In this document: positions 23,222 to 33,130 of the stretch, in pieces
Position numbering within the stretch: position 1 is the first letter of the stretch
Layout of the letters: each line of letters begins with the position of its first letter
Source: Bacillota bacterium
GTDB lineage: Bacteria > Bacillota > Clostridia > Peptostreptococcales > Anaerovoracaceae
DNA: 60,794 bases
Direction of reading: 5' to 3'
Assembly: GCA_030530285.1 (NCBI GenBank)
Contig: JAUMVD010000004.1
Coordinates: forward strand, 1-60,794
Program-made: the position numbers and the translations under genes
The notes under the pieces: model-generated
Told to the model about the DNA's origin: nothing
Seen by the model: only the letters and a program-made list of their open reading frames with translations
Database searches by the model: none

Positions 23222-25834
23222 TTATTTCAGCAATTCCTGCAATTCTTCCAATATCTTAAGCGCCTGAGACGGCGTCGTATTCATCAGATCCAGCGACCTC
23301 AGCTTGCGGACGACAGGTTCTGAAGCGGTGTCAAAGAAGGACAGCTGCATTTCCGTCTGTTCCGGCTCAATCCTTGCGGCTGCGGAATCCGCCTGCGGCA
23401 TCGCCGCTCCCGATTCCAGCGCCTCAAGCCTGCTCCTGGCGTTTTGCAAAAGCTCCGTCGGCACTCCGGCCAGTTTCGCCACATGAATTCCATAACTCCT
23501 GCTGGCCGATCCCTCTACGATCTTGTGGAGGAACACCACGTTCCCGTTTTCTTCGGACACATCTACATTATAGTTTCGGATGCCTTTGAGCATGTCTTCC
23601 AGCGCAGTCATTTCATGATAATGGGTCGCAAACAGCGTTCTGATATGCCGGTCTGATCTGCAAAGGTACTCCGCGGCCGCCCAGGCGATGCTCAGGCCGT
23701 CATACGTGCTGGTTCCTCTGCCGATCTCGTCGAGTATCACGAGGCTTTTCGGCGTGGCGCTGTTCAGGATGTAAGACAGCTCACTCATCTCCACGTAGAA
23801 TGTGCTCTGCCCCTGGGCCAGATTATCGGATGCGCCGATTCTGGTAAAGATCCTGTCGCAAACGCCGATGCGGGCCCGCTCGCATGGAACGAAACAACCC
23901 GCCTGGGCCATCAGTACGATCAGCGCGGTCTGCCTCATGTAGGTGGATTTGCCGGACATGTTCGGTCCCGTGATCAGCAGCAGATTCTGATCCGTACGGT
24001 TCAGATATGTGTCATTGCTGACGAATATCCCGTCCCGTATCGTCTTCTCTATGACGGGATGTCTCCCCTTCTCGATCGATATGATGTCGCTGCTGTCGAT
24101 CTCCGGCTTCACGTAATCATTTTGCTGGGCGCACGCGGCGAACGCAGTCAACACATCCAGCACCGCGATGGCGCGGGAAGTTGACTGGATCCGGTCGATG
24201 GACTGATGCAAAGCCTCTCTGATATCGGTGAACAGTTCATATTCCAGCTTGTTGATCTCCGTCTCGGCGTTGAGTACCAGACGTTCCGTCTCTTTTAGCT
24301 GCGGCGTGACAAAGCGCTCGCTGTTCACCAGTGTCTGTTTTCTTATATAATCTTCCGGTACCAGATCGTAATAGGATCTGGTCACTTCAAGGTAATATCC
24401 AAATACTTTATTGAACCCGACTTTCAGGTTCTTGATGCCCGTCCGCTCCCGTTCAACGGATTCCAGGGAAGCGATCCAGTTCTGGGCGTCGCTGCTGGAT
24501 GATTTCAGGTCATCCAGCCTGTCGGAATAACCGGGCTTGATGAGCCCGCCTTCTTTTACGGTGAACGGTGGATCTTCCACGATGCCTTTGTCGATGATAT
24601 CGTGGACCTCTTTCAGCTCGTAAATGCTCTCATTGAGTTCTTTGAGCAGGCCGTCGTGATCCGCAAGGAGGTATTTGATCTCCGGCAGCGCGCCGCATGA
24701 ATTCCTGAGGGCGATCATATCCCTGCCGTTTGCTTTGCCGGTGGCGATCCGTCCTGTGAGCCGTTCGAAATCGTATATGCTCTTCAGGTTTTCCTTGAGA
24801 TCGTTTCTCATCAGCGCATCATCCGCAAGAACTTCCACCGCGTCCAGCCTTGCCCTGATCATGTCCACATCATTCAGCGGTTCCTTCAGCCATTGTTTCA
24901 TCTTTCGGGATCCCATGGCCGTATGGGTCTTGTCCAGAACCCCCAGCAGCGATCCCTGCAGTTTTTTATCATATAATGTTTCCGTAAGTTCCAGATTCCT
25001 GATGGTCGCTTTATCCAGAGACATGTGCTGTCCTACGGAATAAAAGGATATGCTGCGGATATGATCCAGTTCGTTCTTTTGCATATCCAGAAGATACAGG
25101 AGCAAAGCTCCCAGCGCGGATTCCGTGGCCGCCTGATCATCCAGGCCGATGCCGTGGAGCGAGCCGATCCTGAACTGTTTCAGGATGACTTCACGGCCGG
25201 CTTCCTTTCGGTAGAAGCCATCCTCCAGCACGTTGAAATACGCATGGATCACCGGGCGCAGAGAATCGATATCCATGACGTCCGCCGAAGCCTGATCCAT
25301 GATGACTTCGCTGGCACCGATCTTCACGATTTCGTTGATGACCGTCTCCACTCTGTCCGGTCCGTCCACACAGGTCATGCTGGCCTCGCCTGTTGAAATA
25401 TCGCAATAGGCAAGCCCGATGGATTCATCCTGCGCATACAGGGAAGCGATGTAGTTATTCTCTTTTTCATCCAGCATGGAGCTGCTGATCACCGTTCCCG
25501 GCGTTACGATCTGTATTACATCGCGGCTCACAAGACCCTTGGATGAAGCGGGATCGCTGGTCTGTTCGCAGATGGCGACTTTGTAGCCCTTTTCTACAAG
25601 TCTGGCAATATACGTATCCGCCGAATGAAACGGAACGCCGCACATGGGAGCCCGTTCCTCAAGACCGCAATTTTTGCCCGTCAGGGTGAGCTCAAGTTCG
25701 CGTGAAGCGGTCTTGGCATCATCAAAAAACATCTCATAGAAATCACCCAGCCTGAAAAACAAAATACAATCTTCATGCTGGTGCTTTATCTCAAGATATT
25801 GCTGCATCATCGGTGAGAGTTTGGATTTGGCCAT
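23222..25834 (-). CDS. mutS: DNA mismatch repair protein MutS
   Basis: An 870-aa MutS1. The mismatch-recognition domain includes GDFYEMFFDDA (Phe-x-Glu motif). The ATPase has Walker A TGPNMSGKSTYMRQ and Walker B VILDEIGRGTSTYDG. The ATG at 25834 is chosen because GGAG sits seven bases upstream; five or six codons further upstream are also open (ATG 25837 and 25852). It starts a mutS-mutL-miaA-recombinase run after a terminator, yet no clear promoter is visible in the short gap. Confidence 0.97.
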   Translation of the reverse strand: MAKSKLSPMMQQYLEIKHQHEDCILFFRLGDFYEMFFDDAKTASRELELTLTGKNCGLEERAPMCGVPFHSADTYIARLVEKGYKVAICEQTSDPASSKGLVSRDVIQIVTPGTVISSSMLDEKENNYIASLYAQDESIGLAYCDISTGEASMTCVDGPDRVETVINEIVKIGASEVIMDQASADVMDIDSLRPVIHAYFNVLEDGFYRKEAGREVILKQFRIGSLHGIGLDDQAATESALGALLLYLLDMQKNELDHIRSISFYSVGQHMSLDKATIRNLELTETLYDKKLQGSLLGVLDKTHTAMGSRKMKQWLKEPLNDVDMIRARLDAVEVLADDALMRNDLKENLKSIYDFERLTGRIATGKANGRDMIALRNSCGALPEIKYLLADHDGLLKELNESIYELKEVHDIIDKGIVEDPPFTVKEGGLIKPGYSDRLDDLKSSSSDAQNWIASLESVERERTGIKNLKVGFNKVFGYYLEVTRSYYDLVPEDYIRKQTLVNSERFVTPQLKETERLVLNAETEINKLEYELFTDIREALHQSIDRIQSTSRAIAVLDVLTAFAACAQQNDYVKPEIDSSDIISIEKGRHPVIEKTIRDGIFVSNDTYLNRTDQNLLLITGPNMSGKSTYMRQTALIVLMAQAGCFVPCERARIGVCDRIFTRIGASDNLAQGQSTFYVEMSELSYILNSATPKSLVILDEIGRGTSTYDGLSIAWAAAEYLCRSDRHIRTLFATHYHEMTALEDMLKGIRNYNVDVSEENGNVVFLHKIVEGSASRSYGIHVAKLAGVPTELLQNARSRLEALESGAAMPQADSAAARIEPEQTEMQLSFFDTASEPVVRKLRSLDLMNTTPSQALKILEELQELLK

Positions 25835-25865
25835 CATTATCTCCTGCTTCATTTAACATATTATC

Positions 25866-25897
25866 CAAAAAGGTGTCAGAGAAATTCCCTGACACCT
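25866..25897 (-). terminator. Terminator between the aminotransferase gene and mutS
   Basis: On the minus strand AGGTGTCAG and CTGACACCT (25871-25897) form a perfect 9-bp stem over a 9-base loop, then TTTTT. It ends the long tlyA/aminotransferase transcript. Confidence 0.88.
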
Positions 25898-25929
25898 GAT
25901 TATTCGGGGACATACATCCTGTTTCAGAT

Positions 25930-27129
25930 CTATTTACCCAGTTTCTTGTTGTAAGCCTCGATACCGAGAGCGATGAGCTGAGCTCCTCTTCTCATCTTAT
26001 CTCTGTCGAGAACGTAAGCGATACGCATTTCGTCTCTGCCGAGTCCCGGTGTCATGTAGAATCCTTCAGCTGGAGCGAACATAACCGTTTCACCGTTATC
26101 ATCAAACTCCGTCAGAAGGAACATCAGGAAATCTTCCACATTATCAACAGGAAGCTTTGCAGTCAGATAGAATGCTCCGCCAGGCTTCTGGCAAACAACT
26201 CCAGGAATTTTCATCAGCTCTTCGTAAGCCGCGTCTCTTCTGGCGCAGTATTCAGCCTTCATTTCGTCATAGTATGACTTATCCATTCTGTACAGCGCAG
26301 CAGCACCGATCTGTTCCAGAGTAGGAACGCACAGTCTGCCCTGAGCCAGCTTGAGGATGCCGCTCATGAACTCTTCGTTCTTGGAGATGATGGCTCCGAT
26401 TCTGGCGCCGCACGCAGAGAATCTCTTGGAAACGGAATCGACCATAACCACTCTGTCAGCCAGGTCTTCCAGCATACCGAATGAAGTGACCTCTCTGTCG
26501 TCATAAGCAAACTCTCTGTATACTTCATCGGAGATGATCCACAGATCGTGTTCCTTAGCGATTTCGCCTACGAGTTTCATTTCATCCAGAGTGAGGACTC
26601 TTCCTGTAGGGTTTCCCGGGCTGATGCAGCAGATTGCTTTGGTGTTCGGCGTGATCGCTGCTTCGATCAGTTCTCTCTTTGCCCATGCGTAACCTTCTTC
26701 GGCTTTTGTGGTAAGCGGAACCAGCTTGCCGTTTACCTGGTTGCAGAAAGTGCGGTAATTCGTGTAAAAAGGTTCAGCAATAAGAGCTTCTTCGCCAGGG
26801 TTGAGCAGTGCAGTGAAGATCAGAGTCAGCGCCTCGGAACCGCCGTCTGTGATCAGCAGGTCCTTTCTCTCATAGTGCATGTCATACATTTTCATATAAT
26901 CGATCATAGCGTCAAGCAGTTCAGTCACACCACCGGACTCAGCATATGCGATAACTTTCTTATCATAATTGTTGATGGCTTCCTTGAAGCAGGCAGGAGT
27001 TTCTACGTCAGGCTGTCCGATATTGAGACGATAAACCTTTTTGCCCTTTGCTTCTGCTTCAAAAGCATATGTGTTGAATCTTCTGATTGGTGAAAATTGC
27101 ATTGCTGCGACTCTCTTAGATACTTCCAT
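25930..27129 (-). CDS. PLP-dependent aminotransferase, class I/II
   Basis: A 399-aa fold-type I aminotransferase resembling clostridial aspartate/aromatic aminotransferases. Landmarks are LNIGQPDVETP (35-45), SPGNPTGRVL (near 168-177), the PLP lysine in VDSVSKRFSACGARIGA (near 233-249), and the substrate Arg in DEMRIAYVLD near the C-terminus. It moves an amino group to 2-oxoglutarate; the exact substrate is not readable from sequence. ATG 27129 follows AAAGGAGAAATGT. It is the last gene of the dxs-tlyA run and ends before a strong terminator. Confidence 0.92.
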   Translation of the reverse strand: MEVSKRVAAMQFSPIRRFNTYAFEAEAKGKKVYRLNIGQPDVETPACFKEAINNYDKKVIAYAESGGVTELLDAMIDYMKMYDMHYERKDLLITDGGSEALTLIFTALLNPGEEALIAEPFYTNYRTFCNQVNGKLVPLTTKAEEGYAWAKRELIEAAITPNTKAICCISPGNPTGRVLTLDEMKLVGEIAKEHDLWIISDEVYREFAYDDREVTSFGMLEDLADRVVMVDSVSKRFSACGARIGAIISKNEEFMSGILKLAQGRLCVPTLEQIGAAALYRMDKSYYDEMKAEYCARRDAAYEELMKIPGVVCQKPGGAFYLTAKLPVDNVEDFLMFLLTEFDDNGETVMFAPAEGFYMTPGLGRDEMRIAYVLDRDKMRRGAQLIALGIEAYNKKLGK

Positions 27130-27144
27130 TTTACATTTCTCCTT

Positions 27145-27942
27145 TTACGCTAAAATTAACTCATTATGCGAACGCATAACAACCTCTTCTATATCGATAC
27201 CATTATCGCACTTTTTCTTCCTCATGAAAAGCAAATATTCAATATTTCCTTTAGTTCCTTTTACGGGAGAAAAAGTAAGACCATGGGAATACAGACCATT
27301 TTCTTCGCCATAGGCGATGACATTGGATATGACCTGTTCATGCACCGCCGGATCTCTGACGATTCCCTTCTTGCCGACCTGTTCTCTGCCTGCTTCAAAC
27401 TGCGGCTTCACCAGGCACACCAGACTGCCCTCTTCGCTTAACAGCTCGGATGCCACCGGGAATACGAGTTTCAGTGAAATGAAGGAGACATCGATGCTGA
27501 TAAAGTCTATCTTCCTATCAATGAGAGACGTGTCCAGATACCGGATATTGCACTTCTCCATATTGGTGACGCGGGGATCGTTTCTCAGCTTCCAGTCCAG
27601 CTGCCCGTAGCCGACGTCGATGCAGTAAACGTGAGATGCGCCGTTTTGGAGCATGCAGTCCGTAAATCCGCCGGTGGATGCCCCGATGTCCACGGCGTTT
27701 ACGCCTTCAAGGTCAAAAACAAAGGATTTGAGCGCTTTTTCCAGTTTCAGCCCTCCTCTGCTCACATAAGGACACAAATCCTCTCTGACGGAGATTTTAG
27801 CCGTCTCAGACACGGGCGTTCCGGGCTTGTCGATTCTCTGTCCGTCCACGTACACCAATCCCGCCATGATAGAGGCCTTTGCCTTCTCCCTTGACGGAAA
27901 CAGTCCCATTTCTACAGTTGTCACATCGAGTCTTTTCTTCAA
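27145..27942 (-). CDS. tlyA: TlyA family rRNA 2'-O-methyltransferase
   Basis: A 265-aa protein with an N-terminal S4 RNA-binding domain (about 1-60, GLFPSREKAKASIMAGLVYVDG) and a Rossmann methyltransferase domain (VNAVDIGASTGGFTDCMLQNGA near 79-100). TlyA relatives methylate riboses in 16S and 23S rRNA, and some also act as haemolysins. The likely start is TTG 27942 overlapping the dxs stop (TTGA), with GAAAGG nine bases before it; no upstream ATG is available. In B. subtilis the same order dxs-tlyA follows ispA and xseAB. Confidence 0.92.
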   Translation of the reverse strand: MKKRLDVTTVEMGLFPSREKAKASIMAGLVYVDGQRIDKPGTPVSETAKISVREDLCPYVSRGGLKLEKALKSFVFDLEGVNAVDIGASTGGFTDCMLQNGASHVYCIDVGYGQLDWKLRNDPRVTNMEKCNIRYLDTSLIDRKIDFISIDVSFISLKLVFPVASELLSEEGSLVCLVKPQFEAGREQVGKKGIVRDPAVHEQVISNVIAYGEENGLYSHGLTFSPVKGTKGNIEYLLFMRKKKCDNGIDIEEVVMRSHNELILA

Positions 27943-29795
27943 TCTGTCAAACCTTTCTTTATGTTTTCGGCGATGCCTTTCGCATCCAGCCCGTATTTAC
28001 TGTACAGTGTCTGCTGCGGTCCGTGCTCGATGAAACTGTCCGGCCAGCCCATATTGATGATTTTGACTTCATTGTCGGACAATATGGCCCGTATGGTTTC
28101 ACCAACGCCGCCGGCTTTCGCTCCGTCCTCCAAGGTCAGGATCAGCGGATACCGTGAAGCGGCTTCATAAAGACCGTATTTATCGATGGGCTTGATAAAC
28201 ATGCCATCGATGACGCCGATGTCATAGCCATCGCCTGCCAGAAGATCCGCCGCCTCCAGAGCGCTTTGCACCAGCGGGCCGTAAGCCCATATCACCGCGT
28301 CACTGCCCTGCCTGATGGCGAAGGATTTACCGTACTGCGGTTCATGGCCCGCAGGACCCTCTGCAGCTTCTCCCCGCGGATATCTGATGGCGCACGGTCC
28401 ATCCAGCTTCAATGCCATTTCCAAAGCCTTTTGCAGCTGATAGGCTCCTGAAGGAGCCATCAGAGTCATGTTCGGCAGGTTCTTCAGGTAGGAAATATCA
28501 TAAAGCCCATGATGTGTCTCCCCATCCTGGCCCACCACGCCGGCTCTGTCGATACAGAAGGTTACCGGCAGATTCTGCAGGCAAACGTCCTCGACGATTT
28601 CGTCGTATGCTCTCTGCAGGAATGTGGAATAGATGGCGGCGAACGGTCTCTGCCCTTCTCTGGCCAGACCCGCCGCGAAGGTGACCGCATGTCCCTCCGC
28701 GATGCCCACATCAAAGAATCTCTTTTTATATTTTTTCGCAAAGTCTTCCAGCCCTACCCCGTCGGTCATTGCGGCGGTGATGGCCACGATGCGCTGATCG
28801 TTTTCGGCCATGGATAATAATTTTTTGCCAAAGACTTTGGAGTAGGAAGGATTCGATGATCGGGACAGCGGTTTGCCCGAATCCACGTCGAAGGGCCCGA
28901 TGCCGTGAAATACATTGGGATTTTCTTCGGCCTTGGAATAACCCTTGCCTTTGACGGTTACCGCGTGGATCAGGACCGGACCCTTGATGCCCTTGGCAAG
29001 CTCCAGTGTCTCGCACAGTTTCTTGATGTCATGGCCGTCCACCGGTCCGATGTACTTGAACCCCAGTTCCTCGAACAGTATGCCGTCGATGACGGCGTAC
29101 TTGATGTTCTCCTTGGCGTGATGTATGCCGGAGACCACGCTGTCTCCTATGATCGGCACTTTGGAAATGCCTTTTTTGATCTGTGTTTTCGTGTGGATGT
29201 ATTTGTCGGTGCTGGTGATCCTGCCCAGCGACCTGGAAAGCGCGCCGGTGTTTTTGGAGATGGACATGCCGTTGTCATTCAGGAGAACGATCATGTTCGT
29301 ACCGGAGTTGCCGGCGTGATTCAGCGCTTCGAACGCCAGTCCGCCGGACAGCGCTCCGTCTCCGATCACCGAAACGACGTTATAGTCGTCACCGTTAAGA
29401 TCTCTGGCCGTAGCCATGCCCAGACCGATGGAAATGGAATTGCTGCTGTGACCCGTGTCGAAGCAGTCATATTCGCTCTCGCTGGTCTTGGGAAATCCGC
29501 TCAGTCCGCCATAGGATCTGAGGGTGTGGAATTCCTTCAGCCTGCCGGTCAGGATCTTGTGGATGTAGCTCTGGTGTCCCACATCCCAAATAATTTTATC
29601 TTCAGGCGTATCGAACACTCTGTGAAGCGCCATCGTAATCTCAACCACCCCAAGGCTTGGGGCCAGATGACCTCCTGTTTTGGAAACAGAGTCGATCAGA
29701 AAATCCCTGAGTTCATACGAAAGCAGTTTGAGCTCTTCAAAGCTCATGGTCCTCAGGTCTTCAGGAAATTTATGATCTTGCAGATATCTATGCAT
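27939..29795 (-). CDS. dxs: 1-deoxy-D-xylulose-5-phosphate synthase
   Basis: Dxs condenses pyruvate and glyceraldehyde-3-phosphate using thiamine diphosphate, opening the MEP route to isoprenoids. The 618-aa protein carries DVGHQSYIHKILTGR, the ThDP motif VIGDGALSGGLAFEALNHAG and the transketolase signature around RAGVVGQDGETHHGLYD. It is one base after ispA and overlaps tlyA by 4, so it is in the same transcript as the prenyl transferase it supplies. Confidence 0.97.
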   Translation of the reverse strand: MHRYLQDHKFPEDLRTMSFEELKLLSYELRDFLIDSVSKTGGHLAPSLGVVEITMALHRVFDTPEDKIIWDVGHQSYIHKILTGRLKEFHTLRSYGGLSGFPKTSESEYDCFDTGHSSNSISIGLGMATARDLNGDDYNVVSVIGDGALSGGLAFEALNHAGNSGTNMIVLLNDNGMSISKNTGALSRSLGRITSTDKYIHTKTQIKKGISKVPIIGDSVVSGIHHAKENIKYAVIDGILFEELGFKYIGPVDGHDIKKLCETLELAKGIKGPVLIHAVTVKGKGYSKAEENPNVFHGIGPFDVDSGKPLSRSSNPSYSKVFGKKLLSMAENDQRIVAITAAMTDGVGLEDFAKKYKKRFFDVGIAEGHAVTFAAGLAREGQRPFAAIYSTFLQRAYDEIVEDVCLQNLPVTFCIDRAGVVGQDGETHHGLYDISYLKNLPNMTLMAPSGAYQLQKALEMALKLDGPCAIRYPRGEAAEGPAGHEPQYGKSFAIRQGSDAVIWAYGPLVQSALEAADLLAGDGYDIGVIDGMFIKPIDKYGLYEAASRYPLILTLEDGAKAGGVGETIRAILSDNEVKIINMGWPDSFIEHGPQQTLYSKYGLDAKGIAENIKKGLTD

Positions 29796-29796
29796 G

Positions 29797-30693
29797 CTAT
29801 TTACCTCTTGTTTCGAGTATTTTGGCCAGTTTTACAAATAGCTCGGCGTTATCATAATAGTCGCTGAGCGCATCGATAGCCTTGTTTGTCAGTTCTTTCA
29901 GTCTTTGCTTTGATTCGTCGAGGCCTACCACGGACGGGTAAGTGGCCTTTTTATTGGCGGCGTCGGCGCCGGTCTTTTTGCCCAGCATTGCCTCTTCGCC
30001 GATAACGTCGAGTATATCATCGCATATCTGAAATGCCAACCCCAGATTTTCGGCGTACATCGTCAGGTCTTCCAGGGTCTTGCTGTCTGCGTTGCCCAGA
30101 TATGCTCCGGCTCTTACCGCTGCGATGATCAGGGCTGCGGTTTTGGTAATGTGGATATAGTCCAGCATTTCTCTGGAGCAGTTCTTGTCTTCGGCCTCCA
30201 TGTCCGCGATCTGTCCGGCCACAATGCCTCGGCATCCGGAGCCTTTGCAGATCTCGTAACACGCTCTGGCGCGTCTGTTCAGGGCGGATGAATCATCCAG
30301 ATACAAAAGCATGTCCCTGTTCATGGCCTCAAATGCTGCGGCCTGCAGTCCGTCTCCCGCCAGCGTAGCAACGGCTTCGCCGTATACCTTGTGGTTCGTC
30401 GGCACGCCTCTTCTCATGTCATCATCGTCCATGCAAGGCAGATCATCGTGAATGAGTGAATACGTGTGGATATATTCTATGGCGCAGGCATACGGCAGGG
30501 CCTCTTCGATCTTGCCGCCGCAGAAATCACATGCCGCCAGCACCAGAACAGGTCTGATGCGCTTGCCCCCCGCTGTCAGGCTGTATTTCATCGATTCGTA
30601 CAGCGTAATGCTCTTTGGGTCAATATCCGGCAGAAAATCCAGAATATGATTTTCAACCAACTCTCTATACTGGTCAAAAGTATACTCTCTCAT
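29797..30693 (-). CDS. ispA: Polyprenyl (farnesyl-type) diphosphate synthase
   Basis: A 298-aa trans-prenyltransferase. The first aspartate-rich motif is LIHDDLPCMDDDDMRRG (near 83-99) and the second FQICDDILDVIGEE. GKRIRPVLVL and KKTGADAANKKATYPSVVGL are also typical. It makes farnesyl or geranyl diphosphate for quinone and undecaprenyl synthesis. ATG 30693 is preferred because GGAGG stands seven bases upstream; a GTG at 30699 is possible. It overlaps or abuts xseB and dxs. Confidence 0.95.
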   Translation of the reverse strand: MREYTFDQYRELVENHILDFLPDIDPKSITLYESMKYSLTAGGKRIRPVLVLAACDFCGGKIEEALPYACAIEYIHTYSLIHDDLPCMDDDDMRRGVPTNHKVYGEAVATLAGDGLQAAAFEAMNRDMLLYLDDSSALNRRARACYEICKGSGCRGIVAGQIADMEAEDKNCSREMLDYIHITKTAALIIAAVRAGAYLGNADSKTLEDLTMYAENLGLAFQICDDILDVIGEEAMLGKKTGADAANKKATYPSVVGLDESKQRLKELTNKAIDALSDYYDNAELFVKLAKILETRGK

Positions 30694-30695
30694 GA

Positions 30696-30893
30696 TCACA
30701 CCTCCTGTTTCGTCAGCGTTTCGATTCGTTGCGAAGCGTCATCAAGGATCTCAGTGCATTGCCTGTAATATTTGATGCCCTCCTCGTATGATTTTATCGC
30801 GTCCTCAAGGGACGTATCCTGGGATCTGAGTTTTTCTGATGCTTCTTCCAGTTTTTTTAAGGTTTCTTCAAAAGTCATCTTCTTCTCATCCAT
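30696..30893 (-). CDS. xseB: Exodeoxyribonuclease VII small subunit
   Basis: A 65-aa helical protein with the family pattern MTFEETLKKLEEASEKL and SLEDAIKSYEEGIKYYRQC. Several copies bind one XseA to form the ssDNA nuclease. ATG 30893 with GGAG eight bases upstream is preferred over an overlapping TTG at 30899. It nests between xseA and ispA. Confidence 0.94.
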   Translation of the reverse strand: MDEKKMTFEETLKKLEEASEKLRSQDTSLEDAIKSYEEGIKYYRQCTEILDDASQRIETLTKQEV

Positions 30894-30895
30894 GA

Positions 30896-32107
30896 TCAAC
30901 TCTCCTTATCCACCCGTGTGACTTCGGCCTCCGCGCTGCCGCGGGAAGTCCTGATTCTGATCAGATCACCCGCTTCGAGATCCGAAACGTTATTGATGAT
31001 CGATCCTTTGTTATTATAAACTACCGAGTAACCTCTCTTCAGTATGCCGGTAGGATTTGACGCTTCAATCAGTTTATGCAGCATGTCCGCCCGGTCTCTG
31101 GCGGATTCAATCCTGCGTTCAATGTGTGATGTCATGAAATCCATGATTCTCTCGGCGTTCACCTGTTCGAATGCCACTCTCGTTCTGATGCCATTGGCAA
31201 AGGCTTCCGGATCCAGTGCGCTGAGCTTTTGTTTCCGTTTATCCACCGCGGTGAGCAAACCTTCGGCAAGGGACTCTCGCAGATCCGACAAGCGCGTCCT
31301 GACCTCCCTGATATCCGGCACCGCAATCTCCGCGGCAGCGGTAGGCGTCGCGGCTCTGACATCCGCCACGAAATCGGCAATGGTGAAGTCCGTTTCATGC
31401 CCCACAGCGGATATAACGGGAATCCGGGACCTGTATATGGCTCTGGCCACCGCCTCTTCGTTAAAGGCCCACAGCTCCTCCATGGAGCCGCCGCCCCGTC
31501 CGGTTATGATCACGTCTACATCCTTCACCGCCTCGTTGAGGAAGTCAAGGGCTTTGACGATATCCTCAGGAGCTGCCGGTCCCTGAACCAGCACCGGACA
31601 GATCAGGATATCGACGAAGTCGTTTTTGTTTTTGATGGTTCTGGTGATATCCGAAACGGCTGCGCCGGTTGGCGAAGTGACGACAGCCACTTTATATGGA
31701 AATGCGGGCAATTCTTTTTTTGCCGCGGGATCGAACAATCCCTCTTTCTGGAGTTTTGCCTTGAGCTTCTCGAACTGTATCGCCAGTTGTCCCGCGCCGC
31801 TGTTCTCAATATCGCGTATATTGAGGGAATAGTAGCCTCCCCTTTCGTAAACGCTGATATAACCTGTGGCTATGATCTGCATTCCTTCGTCCAGAGGAGA
31901 TTTGATCCGTTCCAGATTGGATGCCGCCAGGAAACAATTCACCTTGCTGGATTCATCCTTTAGGGTGAAGTACACGTGTCCCGAACTGTGAAACTTCAGA
32001 TTGGAGACTTCTCCTATCACGGAAACGTTTCCCAGTATCGGATCGGTTCCTAGGACTCTGTTGATGTAATTGTTAAGCTGCGCAACTTTGACGGGTTTTA
32101 TTCCCAT
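30896..32107 (-). CDS. xseA: Exodeoxyribonuclease VII large subunit
   Basis: A 403-aa XseA. The N-terminal OB domain (about 5-100, NVSVIGEVSNLKFHSSGHVYFTLKDE) precedes the catalytic core with VAVVTSPTGAAVSDI and IITGRGGGSMEELWAFNEE, then a long coiled coil (250-350). It degrades single-stranded DNA into oligonucleotides in repair and recombination. Its start overlaps the end of the TsaD-like gene by 10 bases. Confidence 0.96.
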   Translation of the reverse strand: MGIKPVKVAQLNNYINRVLGTDPILGNVSVIGEVSNLKFHSSGHVYFTLKDESSKVNCFLAASNLERIKSPLDEGMQIIATGYISVYERGGYYSLNIRDIENSGAGQLAIQFEKLKAKLQKEGLFDPAAKKELPAFPYKVAVVTSPTGAAVSDITRTIKNKNDFVDILICPVLVQGPAAPEDIVKALDFLNEAVKDVDVIITGRGGGSMEELWAFNEEAVARAIYRSRIPVISAVGHETDFTIADFVADVRAATPTAAAEIAVPDIREVRTRLSDLRESLAEGLLTAVDKRKQKLSALDPEAFANGIRTRVAFEQVNAERIMDFMTSHIERRIESARDRADMLHKLIEASNPTGILKRGYSVVYNNKGSIINNVSDLEAGDLIRIRTSRGSAEAEVTRVDKES

Positions 32108-33120
32108 ATGTATTTACCTCCCAGCAGCGCTGTCCCCACGGCGTTATCAGAGGACAATCCCAGATCATCGAAATAGACGATGATTCCTTCCCTTTCCAGC
32201 CGGTCGCTGATGCTGTCCCGTATAAATCCGCTGGTAGATACGCCGCCTGACATGATCACATCACAAAGGCCCGTCTTGTCCGCAGCCTGTATCAGCATGC
32301 GGCAGATACAATCACTGATCTTCTCGAATATCTCACGCACCAGTCCGTCATGATCATCCACATTGCCGATGAGGTTCTTGATCTGGGTGTCGATCCCCGA
32401 CAGATTGAAGTGACAGTCTTTTACTTTTACCGGTGTCAGGTAATTTGTCGCTCTGTTGGTTTTCATGGCGATCTGGTCCAGTCTGTTGCCGCATGGGAAC
32501 GGAAGTCCCATGGCGACGCCTGCTCTGTCCAGCACCTGCCCGAAGGAAATATCTTTGGTCCCGCCCACCAGAGTGATATCATAAATGGTATTTTCGCCGT
32601 TGACGGCGATATATCCGCCGTATTCGTCCACATACGGCATGACGGCTTCCGATGGTTTTACGTACAGGATTTCACAGGTTCCTCCGGAAAAGTGACACGC
32701 GATGAAATGATCGATATACGACATTTCGGTAAAGGCTTTGATGGCCTCCAGGTGCCCTTCCTGATGTGAGAAACTGATGGCCGGCACATCCAGCATTGCC
32801 GCCAGAGATCTGCCGAAACTTTCTCCCGCGATGAAACACGGCATGTAGGAACCCTCCACAGGACGCGGCCTTGAGGAAAAAGCCACCGCGGAGATTTCCG
32901 CCCCTCCGTTCAGATCCAGATCGCTCCTCACTTCCTCAAACAGCTCCGGAAGGTTTCTGACATGCTGAAAAAGAGCTTCTGACTGTCTCAGACCTCTTTC
33001 TCCTGGTTTCACCTCCAGAAATTTCCTCAGGTCAAGCCTGATGTCCTCCTGCCCTACGAGAGCCAGAGATGTTTTGTAATTGCTGGTATCGATACCGAGT
33101 ATGTATTTTTCCGTATCCAT
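32098..33120 (-). CDS. TsaD/Kae1-like (peptidase M22 family) paralogue
   Basis: A 340-aa ASKHA-fold protein of the glycoprotease family. It has LGIDTSNYKTSLAL at the N-terminus, the metal-binding HQEGH motif (SFSHQEGHLEA near 118-128) and a DxxMSGGVSTSGF segment. True TsaD proteins, which make t6A37 in tRNA, usually start with an IETSCDET-like block, absent here. This is therefore the second Clostridia family member with no assigned function. It occupies the slot that folD fills between nusB and xseA in Bacillus. No tsaB, tsaC or tsaE is in the window. Confidence 0.82.
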   Translation of the reverse strand: MDTEKYILGIDTSNYKTSLALVGQEDIRLDLRKFLEVKPGERGLRQSEALFQHVRNLPELFEEVRSDLDLNGGAEISAVAFSSRPRPVEGSYMPCFIAGESFGRSLAAMLDVPAISFSHQEGHLEAIKAFTEMSYIDHFIACHFSGGTCEILYVKPSEAVMPYVDEYGGYIAVNGENTIYDITLVGGTKDISFGQVLDRAGVAMGLPFPCGNRLDQIAMKTNRATNYLTPVKVKDCHFNLSGIDTQIKNLIGNVDDHDGLVREIFEKISDCICRMLIQAADKTGLCDVIMSGGVSTSGFIRDSISDRLEREGIIVYFDDLGLSSDNAVGTALLGGKYIWE

Positions 33121-33130
33121 GTTACGTATC

